This document shows, in pieces, positions 1-10,559 of a stretch of DNA of 42,379 bases (position 1 is the first letter of the stretch; every line of letters starts with the position of its first letter). The DNA is taken from assembly GCA_049999725.1 (NCBI GenBank), contig JBNGIS010020371.1:1-42379 (forward strand), in the 5' to 3' direction. Source of the DNA: Haplomitrium mnioides. Lineage: Eukaryota; Marchantiophyta; Haplomitriopsida; Calobryales. The translations under genes were made by a program, and so were the position numbers. The notes beneath the pieces were generated by a model. That model searched no databases. It saw nothing but the letters and a program-made list of their open reading frames with translations, and was not told where the DNA came from.

Positions 1-95
1 TTGAACTGATACGCCGAGCAGCCATTGAAAGTGTATCCTTGAGCGCACAACCTCGTGTACAGCAGGGCAAGAATAAGCAAAAACACCAACAATCC
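1..95 (-). pseudogene. Possible signal-peptide-bearing exon at the left window edge
   Basis: On the minus strand a 31-codon open frame runs off the window. It starts with about 16 hydrophobic residues (LLVFLLILALLY), then a plausible signal-peptidase site (CAQ) and the stretch GYTFNGCSAYQF. This looks like the N-terminus of a secreted or membrane-anchored protein; plant L-type lectin receptor kinases begin in a similar way, but the match is too short to name the family. A stop (TGA, 98-96) precedes the frame directly. The nearby ATGs at 105 and 99 lie in another frame, so either a one-base shift or an upstream exon would be needed. It may be chance. Confidence 0.25.
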
Positions 96-481
96 TCATA
101 GCCATAGTTCGTGGGGGATCGACCGTGGAAAGCAGGCAAATGCGTGGGATGTTTGTCCCTGTTGTGTTCGAATCCATATATGCCTAGAAACGGGTGGAGT
201 CGGGTGCCCTGAATTCAGGGTTTCGGGGGTAGTCCAACGGAGTGAGATTCGGTGCCGTAAGGGAACGTTTAGTAACACCACGTGTAGTGATTTGACAAGC
301 GGGATATACCTCGTCACCTACTCAACTCAACTCGAAGACCTAAGAGTGAGTGAGGGTGTCAAGGAAGCAACTTTGGAGTAGTAAATCGAAAGAATGCTGA
401 GAAACATGGAATTCCAGTTGAGGTGAGTGAGCAAGGGATTGTGGCAAGTGCAGGTGAGGCACAAGAAGATGCGGATCATTT
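96..481. other. Unassigned left-edge sequence
   Basis: No domain or repeat is recognised. An open frame on the plus strand (55-381) has no family-like motif, and its codons overlap the candidate signal peptide on the other strand, so I do not call it a gene. Confidence 0.4.
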
Positions 482-585
482 TGCACAATAGTTGGTTGGT
501 GACGAAGATAAGAAGATGAAGTGAGAGANNNNNNNNNNTGCACAATAGTTGGTTGGTGACGAAGATAAGAAGATGAAGTGAGAGA
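482..585. other. Assembly gap (10 N at 529-538) between identical 47-bp flanks
   Basis: The 47 bases at 482-528 are repeated exactly at 539-585, either side of a fixed-length run of ten Ns. This is the signature of two contig ends that overlap but were not merged, or of a collapsed tandem repeat. The true sequence probably contains this stretch once. Confidence 0.9.
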
Positions 586-605
586 AGTCAATGTCTGCTT
601 CTTCT

Positions 606-659
606 CTTCCAGCTCTCTTAGCTATTAGAGATCTTCCAGCTCTCTTAGCTATTAGAGAT
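606..659 (+). repeat. Two exact 27-bp tandem copies
   Basis: A unit beginning CTTCCAGCTCTCTTAGC occurs at 606-632 and exactly again at 633-659, followed by a degenerate start of a third copy (CTTCCGG). It lies just left of the recognisable end of element M1. Confidence 0.9.
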
Positions 660-759
660 CTTCCGGTTATGAGAGCCTCATCGATTGGGAGTTGATATAG
701 GCAAGCAAAACGAGTGAGGAGTGAAAGGATTGGCTGAAGCGCACAAAATTAATGTGAGG

Positions 760-1260
760 GATGGAATCCATGGAGGCCAAGAAAAGGAACTTCCACAGTT
801 TTTTGATTTCATTGTTGGAGAGCTTGCAAAGAGTCGGAACTCATTTTAAGAACTTGATATGTGATTTACGCGTGTAGTTTGCCTATTTGATTGAGGATGA
901 TTAGTCGTTGATATAGATAGTTTGCCACCAAGAAGTGTGAACAACTCTTGCCAAAAGTTCCTAGTGAATCATAGATTTCTATGAGATATTAACACTTTTG
1001 GCATTCTATGATAACGAAAGATGGTATCAAAGTATATCTTTGCCAATTGTGGAGCATCCACTGTCAATGCTAGATGAATTTGTTTGCTAAGCTTTTATAC
1101 AAACACCACAATAGCAATAGATCCACGAGTCGTGGTTGAAACCAAAGTGACAAGAGGTAGTGGTTGAAGAAAGCATGCCCGTTTTTGATTTGCAGCCTTA
1201 TTTCGTTGACAACTTTCACAAGAACTAACAAAGCCATAAACATCTCAGGCTAGGTTTGGC
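760..1260 (-). pseudogene. M1 integrase fragment
   Basis: The minus-strand frame reads 'WPNLA(stop)DVYGFVSSCESCQ', the second half of the HHCC zinc-binding domain. The catalytic core follows with 'KLSKQIHLALTV', 'TIFRYHRMPKVLIS', 'FTRNFWQELFTLLGGKL' and 'TTNHPQSNRQTTRVN'. The His pair is lost with the upstream deletion, and the central catalytic Asp position ('SDRD' in relatives) reads 'SHRN'. In-frame stops and these losses make it inactive. Confidence 0.8.
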
Positions 1261-1745
1261 CACTACCAAGTGTGTTGAAGCAACACCCTAAACACGATGC
1301 TCAACTTCACTTTTACTAAAGATAACGATGTCGTCCAAAAACACCAACACTAACATATCCAATAACCCATCAAAAACTAGATTTATTTGATCCATGAATA
1401 CTATTGGAGCATTAATAAGACTAAATGTAAGATCTTTCCACTCAAATAAACCATATCTTTTGGAAAAAGCTATATTTGGTATATCACTTAGCTTGATAGG
1501 AATTCGCCAATAGCTGCGTCGAAGATACAATTTATAAAAGAATTGTGGACTGCTCAATTGGTCGAGAAAGTCATCAATACAAGGTAGACGATAGACATTC
1601 TTTACTATTTGATTGTTTAATCCTCTATAATTTCTACAAAGATGAAATCCACTATCTTTTTTTTATTTGAAAAATCCTAAAACTACCAAAGAGGAAGTAC
1701 AATATTGAATGAAATCATTCGCAAGAAGATCCGTCAATGCCTTTT
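1255..1745 (-). pseudogene. M1 reverse transcriptase fragment
   Basis: The minus-strand frame gives RT blocks in order: 'LTDLLANDFIQYCTSSLVV', 'GFHLCRNYRGLNNQIVKN', 'YRLPCIDDFLDQL', 'YWRIPIKLSDIPNIAFSKRY', 'SLINAPIVFMDQINLVF', and the catalytic box 'LVFLDDIVIFSK' with both Asp present (F-L-D-D). The first catalytic Asp of the palm ('FSKIDL' in relatives) is not preserved ('FFYKLYL'). The last part of RT and all of RNase H are deleted, and the next bases encode integrase. Confidence 0.85.
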
Positions 1746-2046
1746 GACGGTGTTGTAATTGTTGTGGTGATTACCGAGAAGGTACTTCGTGGTATCAGCT
1801 CAATTAGAAAAGGCATCCCTTGACCATCTCGTAACCCCTTTGGCAAATCTACCACAAATCTATCATTAGAGTAAATGTACCTTTTTCTCCCTACTTAGTT
1901 AAGTCCATGATGGGCTTGATGCAAACAAAAAGGATATGCAACTCGTGCTGCACTCAATTAACATGATGAACTGATGTAGCCTTCCTCACCAATGGGGTCA
2001 AACATCTTAAAAGAAATTTCTTACCTTGTAAGTTAACTTGAATTTG

Positions 2047-2361
2047 TCATTTTATCTTATCAAATTGAGAGGAAAGATCTTCAAGCCAAGTCAACCCTAA
2101 AATGATGTCATGTTGTATAGGTGCAAAAGCAAATTGCATAAATTTCCCATGCTCTTTTCCGATCCTTAGAAGAAATGGCTTGTCAAAGCAAAACACGTCA
2201 TGTTTTTTGCCATCGACCAGAGTCACAACAATCCTCTTGATAAGTTTAAATTTTGCTTTGATTATCTGAGCAAAACTTAACGACATAAGATTTTCAAAAC
2301 TCTCATTATTCACCAACATTCTACAAGAGTTCTCATCAATCATACTATCAAGATAGAACAA
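2047..2361 (-). pseudogene. M1 aspartic protease remnant
   Basis: An open stretch of 104 codons on the minus strand. The second half has the retropepsin layout: a 'VTLVDGKKHDV' strand and the C-terminal 'HDIILGLTWLEDL' motif (ILG-x-x-WL). The active-site segment is damaged: 'FYLDS' is separated from 'ENLMSLSFAQ' by unrelated residues where Gly-Ala should follow Asp-Ser. It would have cut the Gag-Pol polyprotein and is inactive here. Confidence 0.75.
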
Positions 2362-2394
2362 AGTACCTCAAATTCTTGTCGAAATTTTAATTCT

Positions 2395-3078
2395 ATTAGA
2401 GCTTGCAAACTTTTGAGTTTGTTGTTTGAATGGTTGACGACGTGACATATCTTTTGTAGCAGTAGGTAATAAGTCAAATCGTTAAGCCATGCGCATTGCT
2501 TCTTCCAATTGAGTAGACTCTCTCTTTGTAACTTTCATTCTTGTGTATGGCTTTAATCCCCAAACAAACGATCAAGTGTTTCTTCTTCTCTTATATCAGG
2601 AATTTACATAATTATTTTTTTAAAAATATATAACATAGCTTACCACATTACCAAGTTGATTCAACTCGACCAATCAATCTCTTGCTTTTTTTGAAACATT
2701 TACAACCCTAAATCTTGAAATCACTCATTCTTTGACTTCACACTTAAAAACAATATGAGCAACAAATCGACGTTGTGCTTATTCTATTTGACATCTCTAC
2801 CAAGTATTTGCAACTCTTTCTTACTGATTTGGCACAAATAGAATTCGTTGACAATCTTCTATAACGTTTATAACTTCAAAATATTGCTCACAATCGAATA
2901 TAAAGTTTCAAAATACACCACAAACCATCTTCGTATCATATGCTTTAGGGGTTGGAGATCGCTCATAACTTTCTTCTTCTCGAAAAGTTGCTTTTTCTTT
3001 GGTTCTTACTTCCAAATAGCATGAAAGATGTTGAAGATGTTGTCACATTGCTTGAACCACCGCTTGTTGATTCTCCAT
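2395..3078 (-). pseudogene. gag: M1 gag remnant (capsid region)
   Basis: A start codon at 3078-3076 on the minus strand lies 28 bases past the PBS (MENQQAVVQAM). After an RTKEKATFREEE stretch, the gag capsid pattern follows: 'P-K-A-Y-D', an acidic-aromatic 'DCEQYFEVINV' block, a 'VANTW' block, and further on 'EEETLDRFVWGLKPYTRMKV' and 'STQLEEAMRMA'. These match the retrotransposon gag domain. The frame is broken by several in-frame stops and at least one shift in the AT-rich middle (near 2620). No zinc knuckle is preserved. Confidence 0.75.
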
Positions 3079-3105
3079 GTAACTCACCACCAAAAAAAGA
3101 GTCCT

Positions 3106-3119
3106 AACTCTGATACCAA
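3106..3119 (-). promoter_or_regulatory. Primer-binding site, initiator-Met tRNA type
   Basis: On the minus strand TTGGTATCAGAGTT directly follows the LTR end. TGGTATCAGAG complements the 3' end of plant initiator-Met tRNA, the usual primer of plant LTR retrotransposons. Confidence 0.92.
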
Positions 3120-3527
3120 TGTTAAAGATCTCAAAGACCAAATCAAAATAAGTAGGAACTTATAGTAAACTCTAATAAAGTTTTTCAACTTAATGCCAGT
3201 AAAGCAAGCAACCAAATAACATAAGTGATTCAAAAGAGATTACTGAATAAGAAGTTGGGTAATGATGTGCTTCTATTTATACTAGAGAAGAAGATGTCAT
3301 CTCACTTTCTTTACTTACAAGTCGCTTCCAATTTCAGCCCTTAAAGTGATGACTTACAACTATTCTCCAATTTAAGCCCTTAAAATAATCATATACCACT
3401 TCACTTAAAGTAACTTCAAAAGCAATTGATCTTAAAATGATTTCAACCTTAAAAATGACCCCTAACAACTTCTCTCACTCTTTTCTATTTCTTATAAATA
3501 GCACAACATCATGCTTGTACTATTACA
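3120..3527 (-). repeat. 5' LTR of element M1
   Basis: This ~408-bp LTR on the minus strand starts TGTAATAGTAC and ends TTTAACA directly against the PBS. The ends are set by the PBS on one side and by loss of similarity to the solo LTR at 38916-39353 on the other. It contains CTTATAAATAGC (plus-strand reading, near 3491), shared with the solo copy. Confidence 0.85.
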
Positions 3528-3689
3528 CTTATTATATAAGAAAAAATGGTTGTTTGGCTTATCTTACGTCAAGAGAGGATCACCACTCCCCTCAAAGTAA
3601 CCTTCAAAGGTACTTACCCTTTTCTCACTATCTTAGCCAATTTGTTTTAGGAGCGCCACATATCCGTTAACATTAGTTGACACACAAAT

Positions 3690-4060
3690 GTCTAGAGTCA
3701 AGGTTGAGGAATGTATGGCTAGGGAAGGGTTGACTAACCTATGGCTAGAGTGTCATAACTAGAGTCAAGGTTGAGGAACAGATGACTGGAGTCAAAGTTG
3801 ACTAACAGATAGCGCAAGTGAAATGGCTAGAATCAAGGTTGAAAGACAGATAAATGATGACAGACAGATGGCTAGAGTCACGATTGACATACGGATGGCT
3901 AGAGTTAGGATTGACAGATAGATGACCAAAGTCAAGGTTGACTAGGAGATGGCTAAAGTCATATGACCAGAGTTAGAGTTGACGGACATATAGGGGTTGA
4001 GAGATAGATGGCTTGATTCTCGTTCACATACACATAGCTAGAGTCAAGCCAACAATATGG
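3690..4060 (+). repeat. Degenerate ~27-35 bp minisatellite (GATGGCTAGAGTCAAGGTTGA)
   Basis: The phrase 'GATGGCTAGAGTCAAGGTTGAC' and variants recur about ten times, spaced by short ACAGA/GATAGA segments. No coding signal is seen. It may be the internal repeat of an unrecognised LTR. Confidence 0.75.
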
Positions 4061-4678
4061 AGAGATGCAAGAAGTGTGAGGGCTTTATTTACAAGATCTT
4101 TAAAGACCTTGTCAAAGTAATGCTTATATATAAAATTTGACTTTCGAGGCTCTTCTTATAGGATTAAGTGGATGAAGTCTATGGGTTTGGTCGTCATTGG
4201 GTCAAGTCAACCAAACCTTCAACAACCCCCATCGAGGTTTGATTTAATTGTAGATTGGGATTACTTGCCAATCGAGGGGCCAATTTCGTGTCAAATTCAT
4301 CTTAAACCTGCTACTCTAATCACTTCATTGGTAACCAATTTTAGACTTCAGTTTAATACAATTTTATTCTGGATGTGAAAACCTTACAGTTGTGCTACAT
4401 GCTGCAGCTCATCTTATACTCTAGAAGTCACTTAAGAATTCACAATCCTACACTGATACTTCTGTATACCATCGATAATGAAAAAAAATGCTCTTCCTTT
4501 CTACAGATTATTGCCCTTCTCTCCAACTTGATGAGCCATTCGCCCACCAAGGAGTGCAACGTTGATGATATCTAGCCTACTTTTCCCTAGACCACCACTT
4601 GGAATTCTGCACACACACGAGTACACACACACCCAACATTTGATATATTTCACCTCCATCGTCTAGAGGGCTGAGTTT
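4061..4678. other. Unassigned sequence left of LTR-N
   Basis: The two short open frames here (4172-4378 and 4375-4575) show no domain motifs. A short ACACAC-rich stretch lies at 4610-4632. I see no other feature. Confidence 0.4.
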
Positions 4679-6264
4679 TGTCACTCCTGAGCTAAGAAGA
4701 TGGCTCTCTTCGCCACTAGTCATCTACTCCAATCTTGTCGCCCGTCTTGTTGCACACCTCCATTCTAAAGAACGATCGCCACACAAGGTGGCTTGTATCA
4801 AACAAGGAAATGATACTTACTTGTACTATAGCCTTGCACCACCACTTGGATGTTGGGTGTCACTCCTCTCCTTCAGACCTTAACCTTCACAAGTGCCACT
4901 TGGAAGGCAAGGGAGGACAAAAACAAGGGATTAAGGTTCTTTTTGTGAGATGGCCCCTATCGAATTATCACTTTGAGACTGAAAGGGATCTCTCTCCACC
5001 TTGCCTGCCCTCTCCTCATGTCAACAGACACAACATCAGCTCAACTGCTCATTCACCCACAATGCCAGAACATGCATACACACAACCCAAGTAGCTCTGT
5101 AGAAATCTTCAATGTAATTTAGGGGTCCTAAATCTAGATTCAACCACCTTGTATACACTTCAGGAGTAGAGTGGAATAACCCTTGTGTCACAGAGCAATG
5201 GCAAGAAACTGGACTCCCCCTCACATGGTTGTTTCAAGGTCTCAACAAATGGAGTTTCTGCCTACTTCTAGTCTTGAATCATTCTTACACAATAAAATAG
5301 AGTATAAGAACAGAATGCAAGGACCCAAGTGCATAGGACTATGTCAAGGGACTTGACTCCCCCTTCGTAGGGCTGTCCCAAGGTCTGAACAAGTGTAATC
5401 TGTCTTAGCCTAATCCTAATTGCTTCTTATATCCTATAACAGAATTCAAATCTAACTAACACATTAATACACATTTATCATCACACTCCCTCATTGCATT
5501 CCACCAACATCAAAGACCTCACAGGACCACTGGGATTGATCTCCTAGCAACTCCTCCTCAACTCACCACAGAAATCTTCCTTTCAATCTCCACACACACA
5601 CCCTTCTTCTAGATAGTTTTTCAACTTTACTCGCGAGAAGCATTGGATTTACTTCCTCAAGCTCAGAAGAGGATTTCTTTCACTTGCACCCCTGGAAGAT
5701 AGTCCTTTTGACTAGTGGTAGCTCATTCCACCTTTGAGCTTCAAACAACTCTTCTTCGCAGTGCGCAGACACTAACACAACCACCATATTCTCATCTCTA
5801 CTTGAAAGATACACCGAGCACACTCCGAGCACTCTGGGTTGATGCTCCCGCACAAGGAATTGGAGAGATGACCCTAAGATCCCACTTGGCAGTCTCTCCC
5901 AAATTCTTGAAAAAATACATCCCCTTCAAATCTCATGTATCGATCCACCTCCACCATAGGTCCATGTGCAGGGATGAGTTCACTTGGATCGACAGAGCTT
6001 CTAGAGCTCCTCACCCAGCGATTCTTGGCACCCCTCCAGTCCACCTCCACCCCTACTAACCCTTTGCGCGAGTACACTCGCCTCATGTCGATTCTCACTA
6101 GGATCCACTTCTACCTTACCTTGTTGTGTTTTCCTTGTCCCGAGATTGCTTGCACGTCTCTAGCTTGCTTGCACACCAACCTGTTCAAATTCGAAGCCCG
6201 ACAATGTATACCTCTCAAGCTTTGGCCCTTGTGAATCCCTACCCGTTAGAAAGGTCGTTATTTT
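4679..6264 (-). repeat. LTR-N, 3' part (R/U5-like), split by element A
   Basis: Reverse-complement copy of the LTR region at 25620-26922. Read on the minus strand it ends AGGAGTGACA at 4679, the same end as the B-family LTRs (26922 and 40726). It shares long stretches with them, including the CTCTAGAGG, TTGTATAC and TTTTGTCCTCCC segments. It breaks at 6264 at the TG of element A and resumes at 18205. Short open frames inside it (4735-5094, 5715-6059, 5935-6234) are incidental. Confidence 0.85.
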
Positions 6265-8478
6265 TGTCAGTTGGGTTTGAAGGTACTTCATGTAATATTT
6301 TTTTTTTTAAATTCAAAAATTAAGTGAGAAGCTATGCACATTCTGGGTTTTTGGTCAAATGGGTTTCAAATTAACATCAAAAGGACTCAAGACATGTTTA
6401 GAGAGAGGGCAAGGATCAAGGTCATAAGCCATGAATGGAAAGGTTGAGGAGCAACAAAGGAAACCAAAGTGGGGCGGAATGTGGAAGAGAAAGCAACCTT
6501 TCCATTCATGGCTTATGACCTCGAAGATCTGGAGAGGACAAGGTGGAAATTTTAACAGAGTACGGTTGGGACGTTTGAAAGTTTGACGAAGCCAATGTTC
6601 TTGCTCGGCGAGGGAAGGGCTCTTTGGATGACGTGGCGAGTCCGAGGAATCCAACGGGCTCCCGTGAAGTGCGATGTGTCTGTTGTCCGACATCCGAGGA
6701 ATCTCACAAGGCGGCGAGTCCAAGGAATCCAATGGGCTGCCCTGAAGTGCCACGTGTCCATTGTCCAACATCCGAGGAATCTCATGGATTGTCAAGTTAA
6801 AAAGGGAAAAAAACAAAAGAAAAGGTATGTCTCTTCAAACGCCGATTATCAGAGCTACAGATGTCAGATTGGCGTGAAATCAGTCTTGTTAGGAAGAGGA
6901 CAACAAAGCGCAGCTGTTGATGCCCATTTCAGACTTCGAATCCTGAAAAAACCCCACTTTCAGGCTGTGTGAAAAGGCGGGATACACCCCTCAGCCGTCA
7001 GATAACGGAAACGGGGACCTTCAAGGAAGGGCGGTGATGAAATGTCAAGGCTGGGGAGGGAAACAAGCACGGAGATAGACTACCTTGCTCTGAAGCTATG
7101 AGGACTGATTATTTTGGGCAGAGAGAGCCACGGGATACGGAGGAGAGAGTTCTGGTGACACCTTTGGTGAAGTGGGTGTACTCGTGAAGGAAGGCCATCA
7201 CAGGGTGGAGGTGGACTCAAAAGTGCTGGGATTTGTTGAGCAAGAGGCTCTAGAGGCTCAGACTATTGAGGTGGACTCATCTTTGAAGGAAGTCCAACAT
7301 TTGGAGATTACCCAACACTTAGAGGAGAGGAGAATTCTTTCGGTTTGTATTTTGTGAGGGGTAGCCAAGGGGGGTCCTGGTGTCATCTTTGCTTTGGTTT
7401 GTGTAAGAGGTCAGTCTCAGAAGCATTGGGAGAGTGCTACTGGTGCTATTTTCTTATGGAGAAAGGAGAGGAGTAGCCATGTTAGTGCCTGCGCACTACG
7501 GGAAAGATCCAGCCAAATCTTGGGTGGAGTGGGTGATCAAGCAGCTAGGAGGGCTGTCTTCTAGAGGTGGAAGTTAAACAAGACCTCTCCCGAGCCAGAG
7601 AAAGTAAATTCAGGGCTTCTAGCGATGGAAGGAAAAAACTATCTGAACAAGGTGTGTGAGTGGGGAGAGAGTGGTAGTGAGAATAATGTTTTCTATGTTG
7701 TTGTGTTTGCAGAGTCATGACTCATATTCAAGACACAAATTCTGAACCTCTATCTAGAACTTCAATGGATAGAGGGTGATGTTGAGGAGCCTGAGCTATA
7801 TCACAAAGGAGAATTTAGGTTGACTTGGGTGGAAACAAGGGCTTCATTACTTACAATTCTAGTCAAGCTAAAGTGTTGGTGATAATTTGCTGCATAATAG
7901 TAGGAGGAGTGAGGTTAGGAGAGTTAGGAAGAGAGGAAGATAGTTTTGCACTTGCTTAGGAAGGCCTATAGTATGGGTTCACTACTTGGGTGGTAATTTC
8001 TATTTTGTTAAAAGGGTTAAGTCAGAAAAGCTCAACTTTGTTTGGTGCTGGAGTAGCTAGCCCTATTGATAGTAAAGTGATTGGAGAGGTGATTAGCCTT
8101 AGCTATATTAGGACACAACTTGTAGGAGAATGCTGCAAGTCGAGTCTTGCGTAATAATTGCATACACCCCTATTCATGTGAGGGGACATTGAATATCAAC
8201 AACTAGATTTGCATCAAGCACAGTATTGGTGTGTACACCAAAATCAGTTGAGTTGTGGTTACTCTATGTGTGGAGGAAAGGAATGCAGGTCTGACTTGCA
8301 TTGGGGTGGAGTTGAGAGTAGCATACAAATGCAAGGTGAGAAGTTCGGGATCGTTAATACCTGAATTCACTAATGAAGGTTCTGGGGCCATTTCATCAAA
8401 GAGCCCCGTTGTTCTTTGTCCCCCTTCCTTATGAAATAACATCAATTAGGCGTTAAAGAAGGAGGAAGAGACGTGACA
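6265..8478 (+). repeat. 5' LTR of element A (internally deleted)
   Basis: Begins TGTCAGTTGGGTTTGAAGG and ends GACGTGACA, matching 14466-18204. It is about 1.5 kb shorter than the 3' LTR. One missing block corresponds to 15299-16312 of the 3' LTR and lies between 10-bp direct repeats TTTGATGGAG. A second lies just after 6493, where a 28-bp inverted filler occurs. The distal half (about 7090-8478) is related to the B-family R/U5 region. Open frames inside (6583-6972, 7172-7357) have no protein-like features. Confidence 0.9.
6419..6521. repeat. Perfect 28-bp inverted repeat in the 5' LTR
   Basis: Bases 6419-6446 are exactly complementary to 6494-6521, with a 47-base loop. The 3' LTR has the left arm (near 14622-14648) but not the inverted right arm, so the right arm arose in this LTR. 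Confidence 0.95.
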
Positions 8479-8728
8479 TAGATTTTCTTGGAGCTAAAAG
8501 GAGGGCCAAGGTTTGAAGAAACTTGAGATCAACCTGGAACCAAAGAGTCACCTAGCAAAGGCCATGGTCACCAAAAGGGTGAAGGTATAAGGGTTGGGGA
8601 ACCGTGAACTATTAAGTGGCGCTTATACTTGCTCCTCACACCCCTTTACCAGAAAAAAGGAAAAGGTGAGAAGAGGTGTGGAGGAGGGCATTGAATTGTG
8701 GGTAGAGTTAGCCCCACCTATCATTGTG

Positions 8729-10050
8729 ATGGCCAACCCAGGGCCCCCTACGGAACTTTGGGGCAGATTTAAGTATAGGACCTTCAGAGGTCGAGACAAG
8801 GAGGATCTTGATGCATGGTTGGATGATATGGAGAACACTGCTGATGCCAATGGGGAGAGACATGTGAAGATCGATATCCTACCTACAGTGTTGAAAGGAG
8901 AAACCCAGCCTTGGTACAAAGACCTACCAGAGAACATCAAGAGGGACTAGGGAGCCTTCAAGGTTGCCTTCATGTCGGAATTCAGAAAATATGGAGAGGA
9001 GACAGAGGCTCTTATCCGGATGGGGCAGCTTTGAATGAAGAAGAAAAAATCGGTGAGGAAATTCTTACAAAGGTTTAAGAAGATGGCAAGGAAGCTGAAC
9101 CCACCTGCCACAGATAGGATGCTGACCTCATGGTTCCTAGCAGCCCTGCCCCGAGAGATATGGACATAGGTGAGGCAAACTAACCATCAAGATCTGAATG
9201 CCATGGTGAGTGCCGCCCAATCCCACGTCAAGGCTGCCATCAATAAGTCACGAGTTAAGTACAAGTTGGAGGACTCTTCGGAAATGTCAGATAGTGATGA
9301 GGAGTGAGAAAATAGCTCCGCATTCACTCAGAGAGTGAGGTTGACTCAAATAGTAGCAGTTCCAGTGAGGACAGGTCATTAAGAAGAAAGAAGAAGAAGA
9401 AGGAGCAAAAGAAGAAGAGGGAGGCCAAGGAAAGGAAAGACCGGCAATCCCACTACCAAAGAGACAACAAAAAAAAGAGTTCAAAGAAAGGTGTGGACCG
9501 AGAACCTGAACCGGAGCCGAACAAAAGGAAAGGGGGGAAAGACCCGTTGGAGGAGTTGAGCGCAAAGATGGAGACCATGAACATACTCCTCGCTGGAATC
9601 AAACCAGAGGGCCAACCGCTACCTACCATGAGGGTAAGTGTATGGTGCATCAAGTGTAGCAAGCACAGACATTCTCGTCAAGAGAGCCCTACTGAAGCCA
9701 ACACCATTCATTATGTGAGGGAGGAGCCTCCGGAATACATACGTGAAAAAGTCGAATATGTTCAAGAGGAGGCACCGGAAATTGTATACCAGATCAACAA
9801 TGGACCCCATACCCTCTTAGGGAGACCTGAAGGCATAGGGGATGGGCAATCCAGCAGTTGGGCTACAAACAAGCCGCCAAGAACGACCATCATGGTGTGC
9901 TAGAACTGTGGTCATCCCAAGCACATGTCGCCTAACTACACTGATTCGAGGAAATAGAATCATAGACAACCGGCGACATTGTGCGTTAAGTGTAGGAAGG
10001 AGAGACATGTAGTTTCAAACTGTCTTCTCAATAAGAGGCCATAAGTAGCC
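8729..10050 (+). pseudogene. gag: Element A gag: capsid plus CCHC zinc knuckles
   Basis: The likely start is ATG 8729 (MANPGPPTELW). Capsid-like sequence follows ('DLDAWLDDMENTAD', 'LKGETQPWYKDLP', 'AFKVAFMSEFRKYG', 'VRKFLQRFKKMARKL'), as in retrotransposon gag proteins, then an extremely Lys/Arg/Glu-rich linker (9375-9540). There are three consecutive knuckle-like motifs: CIKC-x4-H-x4-S (9646-9687, last Cys lost), C-x2-C-x4-H-x4-Y (9898-9939, last Cys lost, internal stop), and an intact CVKCRKERHVVSNC (9982-10023). In-frame stops lie at 8948, 9032, 9167, 9305, 9901 and 9955, with one frame change near 9305. It would have formed the particle and bound RNA; it is dead here. Confidence 0.85.
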
Positions 10051-10559
10051 TCCAATGTAGGTGGGAATCCACCGCCGCCGGTAGTAATCAACTTGATAGC
10101 TTTGGAATGGGTTGAGGCTACGAAGTGGGAACCTGAAGAGGAGGAAGCTACATTGCCATGTTGGGAGACCCCCACACTAGAGGACTGCTAGCAGGTGGTG
10201 ACCAGATGGAGAGCCAAGTCCAAAAGGAAGGACAAGCACAAGAATGAGCGGAAGGTCGAGAAGGCGAAGGTTCAAGGGTCACCATCATTGAGTGACTCAG
10301 ATTACCAGCGGGATAATCCCAAATGGTTTTATCCAAAGCAGTAGGAGAAGGTGAGGATGTAGCTTGCAGTCCTCAACACCGTTGAAGAAAAGAATGCGGC
10401 CACTCAGACCATGAGGGAGGCCGAGAGGCAGCAAGGGCTAAAAGAATCAAAAGAAGGAACTTCTATCATCTACGACTGGGGCACCGAAATCAAACCTTTA
10501 CATCATTAAGGCTGATGTCCAGGACTGCCTTGTCACGGCCAATGTGGGGCAATTAATCA

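Larger units (their letters stand above)
760..3527 (-). mobile_element. Element M1: decayed chromovirus-like Ty3/gypsy retrotransposon
   Basis: Read on the minus strand the order is LTR (3527-3120), tRNA-iMet PBS (3119-3106), gag (from 3078), protease, reverse transcriptase and integrase, which is the Ty3/gypsy order. RT and INT wording (YGLFEW, FLDDIVIFSK, WPNLA-DVYGFV, C-x2-CQRNK) is closest to the chromovirus branch. RNase H and the connection domain are missing because RT runs directly into the second half of the integrase zinc-binding domain near 1255. No 3' LTR is seen; the copy fades out near 760. Many stops and frameshifts make it a pseudo-element. A solo LTR of the same family sits at 38916-39353. 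Confidence 0.85.

Noticed and set aside
165-185. tRNA-like B-box (GTTCGAATCC) near 168
   Set aside because: The flanking bases do not form a T-stem, and no anticodon or acceptor stem can be folded around it.
4172-4575. Two adjacent short open frames (68 and 66 codons)
   Set aside because: No domain-like sequence and no conserved copy; random open frames in AT-rich DNA are expected at this length.
8478-8520. Primer-binding site after the 5' LTR of element A
   Set aside because: CTTGGAGCTAAAAGG contains TGG but lies about 10 bases from the LTR end and does not match a plant tRNA 3' end that I can name, so it is not called.
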